Below, piece by piece: positions 57,585 through 64,000 of a stretch of 64,000 bases of DNA. This stretch comes from an uncultured Lachnospiraceae bacterium (GTDB taxonomy: Bacteria > Bacillota > Clostridia > Lachnospirales > Lachnospiraceae): positions 1-64,000 of the forward strand of contig CAJUDY010000012.1 in NCBI GenBank assembly GCA_910584945.1, given 5' to 3'. Within the stretch, counting starts at the first letter, position 1; each line of letters opens with the position of its first letter. The notes under the pieces are model-generated. The model did not search any database. It was not told where the DNA came from and worked only from the letters and a program-made list of their open reading frames with translations. A program made the position numbers and the translations under genes.

Positions 57585-58521
57585 TGTGACGCTTGACAAT
57601 CCTCTGATACTCGCTCCCATGGCAGGCGTAACCGACCTGCCATTTCGTCTGTTGTGTAAAGAACAGGGCGCCGGACTACTCTGTATGGAGATGATCAGCG
57701 CCAAGGCAATCTACTACCGGAATCGGAATACGGAAGCGCTCTTGTCCATCAATGAAAGAGAGGCTCCGGTGTCTTTGCAGCTCTTTGGCTCTGATCCGGA
57801 GATCATCAGCGAGATGGCCAAAAGGATTGAGGAGCGGCCATTCTCCATCCTGGATATCAATATGGGCTGTCCGGTGCCCAAGGTCGTCGGGAACGGGGAA
57901 GGCTCTGCCCTGATGAAAAATCCCGCGCTGGTGGAAGCGATCGTATCGAAGACGGTGCGGGCGATCCAAAAGCCGGTGACGGTGAAGATCCGCAAAGGGT
58001 TTGATCAGACCCACGTCAACGCGGTGGAAATCGCGAAGATTGCGGAGGGCTGCGGCGCGGCGGCGGTGGCGGTCCACGGGAGAACCAGGGAACAGTACTA
58101 TCAGGGAAAGGCGGACTGGGACATCATACGTCAGGTCAAAGAGGCCGTGAAGATTCCGGTCATTGGAAACGGCGATGTGGTATCGGCGGAAACAGCCCTG
58201 GCCATGCAGAGAGAGACGGGCTGCGACGGCGTCATGATCGGAAGAGGCGCCCAGGGCAATCCTTGGATCTTCGGACAGATTCTGCATTATTTGGAGACAG
58301 GAGAGAAAAAGGACCGCCCCTCATCACAGGAGGTCAAAGAGATGATCCTCCGCCATGCCGGACTTTTGGCGGAACATAAGGGGACTTATACAGGGGTTCG
58401 GGAGATGCGCAAGCATGTGGCCTGGTATACCGCCGGGTTTCCCCACTCCGCAAAGCTTCGGGCAAAAGTGAACGAAGTGGAGAGCCTGGAACAATTGGAG
58501 GATTTAATTCAGGAACTCTGA
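57559..58521 (+). CDS. dusB: tRNA-dihydrouridine synthase
   Basis: This 320-residue FMN enzyme reduces uridines in the tRNA D-loop. The catalytic Cys is C104 in NMGCPVPKV, and the FMN-binding APMAGVTD (19-26) and IGRGAQGNPW motifs are present. ATG 57559 is preferred, with GAGGTG seven bases before it inside the previous gene. Length is standard. Confidence 0.93.
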   Translation: MIQKLKIGDVTLDNPLILAPMAGVTDLPFRLLCKEQGAGLLCMEMISAKAIYYRNRNTEALLSINEREAPVSLQLFGSDPEIISEMAKRIEERPFSILDINMGCPVPKVVGNGEGSALMKNPALVEAIVSKTVRAIQKPVTVKIRKGFDQTHVNAVEIAKIAEGCGAAAVAVHGRTREQYYQGKADWDIIRQVKEAVKIPVIGNGDVVSAETALAMQRETGCDGVMIGRGAQGNPWIFGQILHYLETGEKKDRPSSQEVKEMILRHAGLLAEHKGTYTGVREMRKHVAWYTAGFPHSAKLRAKVNEVESLEQLEDLIQEL

Positions 58522-58561
58522 CATATACTGAAACAAGAAAACGGAATCCGGAGACGCCGGG

Positions 58562-59002
58562 GTGGGATTTTTCCAGAAGCTTTTGCATTTATTCCGAAGA
58601 AAAGAAGAAGCACCAGAGACAAAGGAGAGCGAAGAACGAAGGAGTTTCTTCCTATATATTGTGGAGACGCCGAAGATCCTGACCTATCTTCGCAGGGAGA
58701 GAGGGATCTCCAGGCAGAAGCTGGAGCTTGCTCTGATCGACGACGGGGAGCGGCCGGCTTATCAGATCGCGCAGATCGCGGAACTGCTGATGAAGGACCT
58801 GAATGTGTTCTATCTGGTGACCGAGCGGCCGGAGGCCTTCCAGGAGTTGTCGGAGGAGGCCATGGAGGAGTATGGGCTTCTGCTGGTACTGCTTTCCGAG
58901 GAGAGCGGGCAGGCGCCGGGGAACCTGACTCTGGACGTTCGCGAGTGGGAAAAGCAGCTTGACATTATATCGGCAGTAAGTTATAATACTTTGACTATAT
59001 AA
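58562..59002 (+). CDS. Hypothetical protein, 146 residues
   Basis: This unrecognised soluble protein has a basic N-terminus (MGFFQKLLHLFRRKEE), an acidic linker, a helical core containing YLRRERGISRQKLELALIDD, and an acidic second half. The start is GTG at 58562 with GGAG eight bases upstream. It follows dusB by 40 bases. Its 3' end carries a perfect sigma-A promoter for greA-lysS, so its last codons are under a second constraint. Confidence 0.65.
   Translation: MGFFQKLLHLFRRKEEAPETKESEERRSFFLYIVETPKILTYLRRERGISRQKLELALIDDGERPAYQIAQIAELLMKDLNVFYLVTERPEAFQELSEEAMEEYGLLLVLLSEESGQAPGNLTLDVREWEKQLDIISAVSYNTLTI
58959..58987 (+). promoter_or_regulatory. Perfect consensus sigma-A promoter of greA-lysS
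   Basis: TTGACA (58959-58964), 17 bases, TATAAT (58982-58987): both hexamers match consensus exactly. It lies inside the end of the 146-residue gene and 63 bases before greA. Confidence 0.88.
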
Positions 59003-59050
59003 GGCTTTAGAAATACAGGATATTTTATTAAGAATTGGAAGGTGTAGAGG

Positions 59051-59533
59051 ATGGCAGAAAAAAAGAATATTCTGACTTATGAAGGGTTGAAGAAACTGGA
59101 GGATGAACTTCAGGATCTGAAAGTGGTTCAGAGAAGGGAGATCGCTCAGAAGATCAAAGAGGCAAGAGAGCAGGGAGACCTGTCGGAGAACGCGGAGTAC
59201 GACGCGGCGAAAGATGAGCAGCGGGACATTGAGGCAAGGATCGAGCAGATTGAGAAGATTCTGAAGAATGCAGAGGTGGTCCTGGATGAAGAGATCGATC
59301 TGAACCGGATCAGTATCGGGTGTGTGGTCCGTGTTCTGGATATTGAATATGATGAAGAAGAGGAATACAAGCTGGTCGGTTCTTCTGAGGCAAGCAGTCT
59401 TCAGAACAAGGTATCCAACGAATCACCCATCGGCCGCGCGCTTCTGGGCGCTCAGGTAGGAGACGTGGTGGAAGTGGAGGCGCCGGCGGGCGTGGTGCAG
59501 TATAAGGTGCTCAGCATCCAGAGAGCAAGCTAA
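59051..59533 (+). CDS. greA: Transcription elongation factor GreA
   Basis: This 160-residue factor rescues backtracked RNA polymerase by stimulating transcript cleavage. The N-terminal coiled coil (about 10-75) with the acidic tip GDLSENAEYDAAKDEQ and the C-terminal FKBP-like domain with SPIGRALLG are intact. GGAAGG precedes the start; lysS follows by 15 bases. Confidence 0.96.
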   Translation: MAEKKNILTYEGLKKLEDELQDLKVVQRREIAQKIKEAREQGDLSENAEYDAAKDEQRDIEARIEQIEKILKNAEVVLDEEIDLNRISIGCVVRVLDIEYDEEEEYKLVGSSEASSLQNKVSNESPIGRALLGAQVGDVVEVEAPAGVVQYKVLSIQRAS

Positions 59534-59548
59534 GAGGAGTGAGAAAAA

Positions 59549-61039
59549 GTGGCAGAAGCAAAGAATGTGCAGGAACAGGATCTGAACCAGCTGTTAAAGA
59601 TACGGCGTGAGAAGCTTGCCGAGCTTCAGGAAGCAGGTAAGGACCCGTTCCGGATTACGAAATACGATGTGACCCATCACAGCAGGGAGATCAAAGAGCA
59701 CTATGATACCCTGGAAGGACAGAATGTCCGGGTGGCCGGGCGTGTCATGCAGAAGCGCGTTATGGGAAAGGCGTCTTTTTGTAATGTACAGGATTTAGAG
59801 GGCAATATCCAGTCTTATGTGGCAAGAGACAGCATCGGAGAAGAGCCCTATAAGGATTTTAAGAAGTTCGATATTGGAGACATTGTCGGCATCGAGGGGG
59901 AAGTGTTCAAGACGAAGACCGGGGAAATCTCGATCCATGCGGCGTCTGTGACGCTTTTGTCCAAGAGCCTGCAGATCCTTCCGGAGAAATATCACGGACT
60001 AACCAACACGGATCTCAGATACCGTCAGAGATATACGGACCTGATCATGAATGAGGAGGTCAAGGATACCTTCGTCAAGCGCTCGAAGATCATCAGCGCC
60101 ATCCGCCGTTATCTGGACGGACAGGGCTTCATGGAGGTGGAGACCCCCATGCTGGTGTCCAACGCCGGCGGCGCGGCGGCAAGACCCTTCGAGACCCATT
60201 ACAATGCCCTTGACGAGGATGTAAAGCTTCGGATCTCTCTGGAGCTGTACTTAAAGCGCCTGATCGTGGGTGGACTGGAACGGGTCTACGAGATCGGTCG
60301 GGTATTCCGCAATGAGGGCGTGGATACCAGACACAATCCGGAGTTTACGCTGATGGAGTTGTATCAGGCGTATACGGATTATTACGGGATGATGGATCTG
60401 ACTGAGAATATGTACCGCTATGTGGCTCAGGAAGTGCTTGGGACCACAAAGGTGACTTATGGGGACCAGGTCATCGACCTTGGAAAGCCCTTCGAGCGAC
60501 TGACCATGGTGGACGCCGTGAAGCGGTATGCGGGAGTGGACTTTGATCAGGTGGCGGACACAGAGGCAGCGAAAAAGCTGGCGGACGAGCGCCATGTGGA
60601 GTATGAGGACCGTCATACCAAGGGGGACATCTTAAGTTTGTTCTTCGAGGAGTTCTGCGAGGAGCATCTGATCCAGCCGACTTTTATCCTGGACCATCCC
60701 ATCGAGATCTCTCCGCTGACCAAGAAAAAGCCGGACAAGCCGGGATATGTGGAGCGTTTTGAACTGTTCATCACCGGAAGAGAGATGGCCAACGCTTATT
60801 CGGAGCTGAACGATCCCATCGACCAGCGGGAGCGCTTCAAAGCCCAGGAAGCAGCGCTGGCGGCAGGAGACGAGGAGGCCAACACCACCGACGAAGATTT
60901 CCTGAACGCTCTGGAGATCGGTATGCCGCCCACCGGCGGCATCGGTTACGGGATTGACCGGCTGGTGATGCTTCTCACCAACAGCCCTTCGATTCGCGAT
61001 GTGCTCTTGTTCCCGACGCTCAAGAGCATGGATAAGTAA
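59549..61039 (+). CDS. lysS: Lysyl-tRNA synthetase, class II
   Basis: This 496-residue enzyme has an N-terminal OB-fold anticodon-binding domain (about 55-150) and the class II core. Motif 2 is in GRVFRNEGVDTRHNPEFTL and motif 3 in GGIGYGIDRLVM near the C-terminus. The start is GTG at 59549, preceded by GAGGAG. The greA-lysS order is common in Firmicutes. Confidence 0.96.
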   Translation: MAEAKNVQEQDLNQLLKIRREKLAELQEAGKDPFRITKYDVTHHSREIKEHYDTLEGQNVRVAGRVMQKRVMGKASFCNVQDLEGNIQSYVARDSIGEEPYKDFKKFDIGDIVGIEGEVFKTKTGEISIHAASVTLLSKSLQILPEKYHGLTNTDLRYRQRYTDLIMNEEVKDTFVKRSKIISAIRRYLDGQGFMEVETPMLVSNAGGAAARPFETHYNALDEDVKLRISLELYLKRLIVGGLERVYEIGRVFRNEGVDTRHNPEFTLMELYQAYTDYYGMMDLTENMYRYVAQEVLGTTKVTYGDQVIDLGKPFERLTMVDAVKRYAGVDFDQVADTEAAKKLADERHVEYEDRHTKGDILSLFFEEFCEEHLIQPTFILDHPIEISPLTKKKPDKPGYVERFELFITGREMANAYSELNDPIDQRERFKAQEAALAAGDEEANTTDEDFLNALEIGMPPTGGIGYGIDRLVMLLTNSPSIRDVLLFPTLKSMDK

Positions 61040-61044
61040 CCGCA

Positions 61045-61926
61045 ATGGATAAGATACAGTTAAAGGCCCTGGCCAAGATCAACCTTGGGCTGGATGTGCT
61101 CAGAAGGAGAGAAGACGGTTATCATGAGGTGAAGATGATCATGCAGACCATCAACCTCTACGACGAACTGGAGATCCGTAAGGTCAAGCAGCCGGGAATT
61201 CAGGTGAAGACGAACCTTTATTACCTGCCCACCAACGAGAACAATCTGGTCTACAAGGCGGCAAAGCTTCTGATGGAAGAGTTTCGCATCAGGGACGGGA
61301 TCTGCATTCAGCTTCAGAAGAAGATTCCGGTGGCCGCTGGTATGGCAGGAGGAAGTTCCGACGGGGCGGCGGTGCTGTGGGGGATCAATCAGATGTACGG
61401 TCTCGGACTCTCCCGCAGAGGACTGATGGAGCGGGGCGTGAAGCTGGGAGCGGATGTGCCCTACTGCGTTCTTCGGGGAACGGCTCTGGCGGAGGGCATC
61501 GGAGAGAAGCTAAGGACGCTGCCTTCCATGCCCAAGTGCTATCTTCTAATCGCCAAGCCGGGCATCAGCGTCTCTACCCGGTTCGTGTATGAGAATCTGC
61601 ATGCCAACGATCTGCGCCCGGAGCAGCATCCGGATGTGGACGCCATGATCGAAGCGCTGGAGAAAAAAGATCTGGCCCTTCTTGGCTCCCGAATGGGGAA
61701 TGTGCTGGAGGAAGTGACGATCCCGGCCCATCCGGTGATTCGGGAGATCAAGAACTGTATGATGGAGGCCGGCGCCCTGGGGGCCATGATGAGCGGAAGC
61801 GGTCCCACGGTATTCGGAATTTTTGAGAACCAGGCGAGGGCAAGGAAAGCCTTCCGGGCAGTGAAAAGCGCCAGACTGGCCGGACAGGTTTATCTGACCG
61901 TGCCGTACAATGTACATAGGTCCTGA
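61045..61926 (+). CDS. ispE: 4-diphosphocytidyl-2-C-methyl-D-erythritol kinase
   Basis: This 293-residue GHMP kinase acts in the MEP isoprenoid pathway. The N-terminal AKINLGLDVL and the ATP motif PVAAGMAGGSSDGAA (about 90-104) are intact, and GAMMSGSGPTVFG is the C-terminal motif. It starts five bases after lysS and is followed by a terminator. Confidence 0.95.
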   Translation: MDKIQLKALAKINLGLDVLRRREDGYHEVKMIMQTINLYDELEIRKVKQPGIQVKTNLYYLPTNENNLVYKAAKLLMEEFRIRDGICIQLQKKIPVAAGMAGGSSDGAAVLWGINQMYGLGLSRRGLMERGVKLGADVPYCVLRGTALAEGIGEKLRTLPSMPKCYLLIAKPGISVSTRFVYENLHANDLRPEQHPDVDAMIEALEKKDLALLGSRMGNVLEEVTIPAHPVIREIKNCMMEAGALGAMMSGSGPTVFGIFENQARARKAFRAVKSARLAGQVYLTVPYNVHRS

Positions 61927-61978
61927 GTTACGTTGTATATTTATTGGAAAAAAGAGACATAATAAGCCTGAAAATGGG

Positions 61979-62047
61979 GCTGTCGCAAAAAGCGGCGTCA
62001 GAGAGCAGAAGATGCTTCTGGCACCACATTTTGCGGCAGCTTTTTTT
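61979..62047 (+). terminator. Terminator after ispE, ahead of gerA
   Basis: GCTGTCGCAAAA (61979-61990) pairs with TTTTGCGGCAGC (62029-62040) with one mismatch; the 38-base loop holds its own small stem (GCAGAAG/CTTCTG), and TTTTTTT follows. Between it and gerA is a second small dyad (AGAGTC 62066-62071, GACTCT 62082-62087). The distance of 52 bases from ispE leaves open whether it ends the lysS-ispE transcript or is a leader of gerA. Confidence 0.75.
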
Positions 62048-62115
62048 GATATAGAAAACTGCGCGAGAGTCCGGCAAGCCAGACTCTATATAGAAAATTT
62101 AAAGGAGGTCACAGG

Positions 62116-63522
62116 ATGGGCGATATCTCGGCGTCTCTTGCCCGCAACCGGGAATGGGCGGATCAGCAGTTTCAAAAGTGCGATGATATTTTAAAGAGGC
62201 AGGTATTTCTGGAGGACGGGAAACAGGAAGGACTCCTGATCTACGTGGAGGTGGCGGTCAGCAATCTGATGCTGGAGGAGCATGTGATCGGTCTGTCCGA
62301 CGTCCAGCCCCTCGGGACTTACGGGGAAGCCCAGGCGGCCCTTCTGGCGGGCAACGGCCTTCTCTTTCTGGAAGGGGATGACCAGGCCTACAAGATTTCC
62401 AGTAAAGGTTATCCGGGACTCGGGGTGTCCAAGGCCGAGAGCGAAAAGGTCATGCGGGGCTCGAAGGAAGGCTTTACGGAGAGCGAGAAGCTTAATGTGG
62501 CGCTGATCCGCAAAAGGATACGGGACCCCCGGATGAAAGTGGAAGAGCAGCAGATCGGAACCCGCTCTCATACAATGACCGCTCTGGTCTATATGGAGGA
62601 TCTGGTGTATCCGGACCTTCTTCAGACGATCAAGGAGCGGATGGAGGCCTATGAGATTGACGGTATCCTGGACAGCGGGATGCTGGAGCAGCTGACGGAG
62701 AAGCACTGGCTTTCGCCGTTTCCCCAGTTTCAGGCGACTGAGCGGCCGGACCGGGCGGCTTCTGCCGTACTGGAGGGGCGCGTAGTGCTGGTTACGGATC
62801 ACTCTCCTACGGTCCTTGTCTTTCCTTCAGATTACAACAGCTTTTTTCAGACCAGCGATGACTGGTACAATCGCTTTGAGATTGCCACCTTCGCCAGAAT
62901 GCTGCGTTTTTTCGCGGCGATTCTTGCCATGAGCTTTCCGGCGATCTACGTGGCGGTGACTACCTGGCACACGAGCCTGCTTCCTACCAATCTGGTGCTC
63001 TCCATGGCGGAAGCCAGGCAGGGGGTGCCATTCCCCTCTTTGGGGGAGGTGCTTCTGATGGAGATTTCCTTTGAACTGATCCGGGAAGCAGGGATACGTC
63101 TGCCCGGTCCCATCGGCAACACCATCGGTATCGTGGGCGGTCTGATCATCGGTCAGTCGGCGGTGGCGGCCAACGTGGTCAGCCCTATCGTGGTGATCGT
63201 GGTTGCCTTTACGGCCCTCTGCTCCTTTGCCATCCCAAACGAAGAATTTTCCTCCGCCTTTCGGCTCTTAAAGTATGGGTGCATCTTTATGGGGGCCTGG
63301 CTTGGGCTCTATGGAGTGCTGCTTTCTTACCTGTGGGTACTGATCCACCTGTCCCATCTGAACAGTTTCGGCATTCCCTATCTGATGCCCTATGTGGCGT
63401 CGGATTTGAATAACTATGAGGATAAAAGGGATTCCCTGATCCGTTATCCTTTCCGCATGCTGAGGAGAAGGCCCATCTTCGCCAGACGGGACGCAAGAGT
63501 AAAACTTAGAAAGAAGGGTTGA
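62116..63522 (+). CDS. Spore germination protein, GerA family
   Basis: This 468-residue GerAA-type subunit has a soluble N-terminal half (about 1-255) and a C-terminal half with four to five membrane segments (for example LRFFAAILAMSFPAIYVAVT and IGIVGGLIIGQSAVAANVV). The PTNL and GIRLPGPIGNTIGIVGG stretches are family signatures. It forms an inner-membrane spore germinant receptor or channel with GerB-type and GerC-type subunits. AAAGGAGG precedes the start. It may equally be a SpoVAF-like member of the family. Confidence 0.9.
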   Translation: MGDISASLARNREWADQQFQKCDDILKRQVFLEDGKQEGLLIYVEVAVSNLMLEEHVIGLSDVQPLGTYGEAQAALLAGNGLLFLEGDDQAYKISSKGYPGLGVSKAESEKVMRGSKEGFTESEKLNVALIRKRIRDPRMKVEEQQIGTRSHTMTALVYMEDLVYPDLLQTIKERMEAYEIDGILDSGMLEQLTEKHWLSPFPQFQATERPDRAASAVLEGRVVLVTDHSPTVLVFPSDYNSFFQTSDDWYNRFEIATFARMLRFFAAILAMSFPAIYVAVTTWHTSLLPTNLVLSMAEARQGVPFPSLGEVLLMEISFELIREAGIRLPGPIGNTIGIVGGLIIGQSAVAANVVSPIVVIVVAFTALCSFAIPNEEFSSAFRLLKYGCIFMGAWLGLYGVLLSYLWVLIHLSHLNSFGIPYLMPYVASDLNNYEDKRDSLIRYPFRMLRRRPIFARRDARVKLRKKG

Positions 63523-63523
63523 T

Positions 63524-64000
63524 ATGTTTTCCGGCAATCATCAGATATCCAAACGGCAGCTTTATCGAAATTATGCATCGGCGCTCATCAGTCTGGGAGC
63601 CCTTCTCCCGCCTCTGATTATGCAAAAGGACAACTTTGGCAGCGTGCTGTTGGCGCTTTTATTCCTGGGAGTGTTCTTTGCCGGTGCGGCAGCGGCGCCG
63701 AATCCCACAGATCCGGTCGTCAAATGGCTTTGTTATGTCAACTACTGGGTATTGGGAACCATGCTGATCCGCATGACCGGGCTTCTGGTACAGCATTTTT
63801 TGCTGACAGATACCAGTTTGTGGGTGATTCTCCTGTGGTTTTGTTTGTTTTGTTATTATAATCTGTACAAAGGGCTGGAATGCAGGGTTCGGGTCAGCGA
63901 AATTTTGTTTCCTTTCTTTTTGCTTCTTTTTCTGCTTCTCTCGGCGCTGATGTACGGGGAAGTGGAGGTTGGGCGGCTTTTGGGCCTTCGCTTTTCCCTG
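63524..64000 (+). CDS. Spore germination protein, GerAB/ArcD/ProY-type permease (partial)
   Basis: An open frame starts at ATG 63524, one base after the gerA stop, with AAGGG upstream, and runs off the window with at least 159 residues. The N-terminus MFSGNHQISKRQLYRNY matches GerB-type (endospore germination permease) proteins, and hydrophobic segments follow at about 18-33, 40-58, 70-90, 97-112 and 125-143. It belongs to the APC superfamily and would bind germinant. The rest of the gene, and any GerC subunit, lies beyond the window. Confidence 0.82.
   Translation, partial: MFSGNHQISKRQLYRNYASALISLGALLPPLIMQKDNFGSVLLALLFLGVFFAGAAAAPNPTDPVVKWLCYVNYWVLGTMLIRMTGLLVQHFLLTDTSLWVILLWFCLFCYYNLYKGLECRVRVSEILFPFFLLLFLLLSALMYGEVEVGRLLGLRFSL

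Noticed and set aside
61910..62194. 94-residue frame between ispE and gerA
   Set aside because: It passes through the terminator hairpin, lacks a ribosome site, and overlaps the gerA start.
1..64000. CRISPR arrays, prophage, rRNA genes, known riboswitches and T-boxes
   Set aside because: No regularly spaced repeats, integrase or phage structural genes, rRNA sequence, or recognisable riboswitch or T-box core was seen on reading both strands; weakly conserved leaders cannot be excluded by eye.

Overview
The window looks like chromosomal DNA of an anaerobic, spore-forming member of the Clostridia, most likely Lachnospiraceae, with roughly 50 % GC. Pointers are glgC/glgD, spoVG, spoVT, a gerA/gerB germinant receptor, the clostridial hbd/thiolase pair, a long-form PRPP synthetase, and small proteins typical of that family. 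No phage, conjugative element, complete insertion sequence or CRISPR array was seen. One 176-bp MITE-like element is present.

Layout. (1) 1-7500: an ArsC/Spx-like gene faces a leftward operon dnaD-like > helicase-loader ATPase > PRPP synthetase > ATP-grasp ligase > esterase. Upstream of dnaD lies a cluster of DnaA boxes with one Spo0A-type box, then leftward murC. (2) 7666-20577: glgC-glgD, spoVG, and the tightly overlapping pth-mfd-foldase-foldase-GH25-like-pncB run, then spoVT. (3) 20855-28526: tRNA-Gln, a leftward iron alcohol dehydrogenase/glycerate kinase pair, and a divergent PRD regulator with a fructose-type PTS and a class II aldolase. (4) 28585-34586: a NERD-like membrane protein, acyl-CoA ligase, CoA-transferase, 3-hydroxybutyryl-CoA dehydrogenase and thiolase, closed by a strong terminator. 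Two small leftward genes follow. (5) 35286-44169: an operon with DapA-family aldolase, TRAP transporter, 2-hydroxyacid dehydrogenase, KDPG-type aldolase, FGGY kinase, RpiR regulator and MgtC. Its promoter is bracketed by two palindromes of the HexR/RpiR type. (6) 44175-54946: an XRE regulator divergent from a tiny membrane protein, thioesterase, CvfB-like protein, dnaE, pfkA, an rRNA methyltransferase, the MITE-like element, an SH3-SleB hydrolase and an NfeD/SPFH pair. (7) 54971-64000: argF, birA, dusB, greA, lysS, ispE, and a gerA-gerB operon cut by the window end.

How the genes fit together. The core genes serve replication, translation, wall synthesis, glycogen storage and sporulation. Two catabolic modules stand out: a PTS/aldolase module flanked by genes that could handle a C3 aldehyde or glycerate, and a TRAP-fed sugar-acid operon whose regulator is encoded inside it. 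The best candidates for new biology are that sugar-acid operon with its operators, the origin-like DnaA-box cluster ahead of dnaD, a GH25 protein that has lost its catalytic acids, divergent promoters sharing one palindromic -35 hexamer, and a terminator hairpin that also encodes the last residues of both converging proteins.
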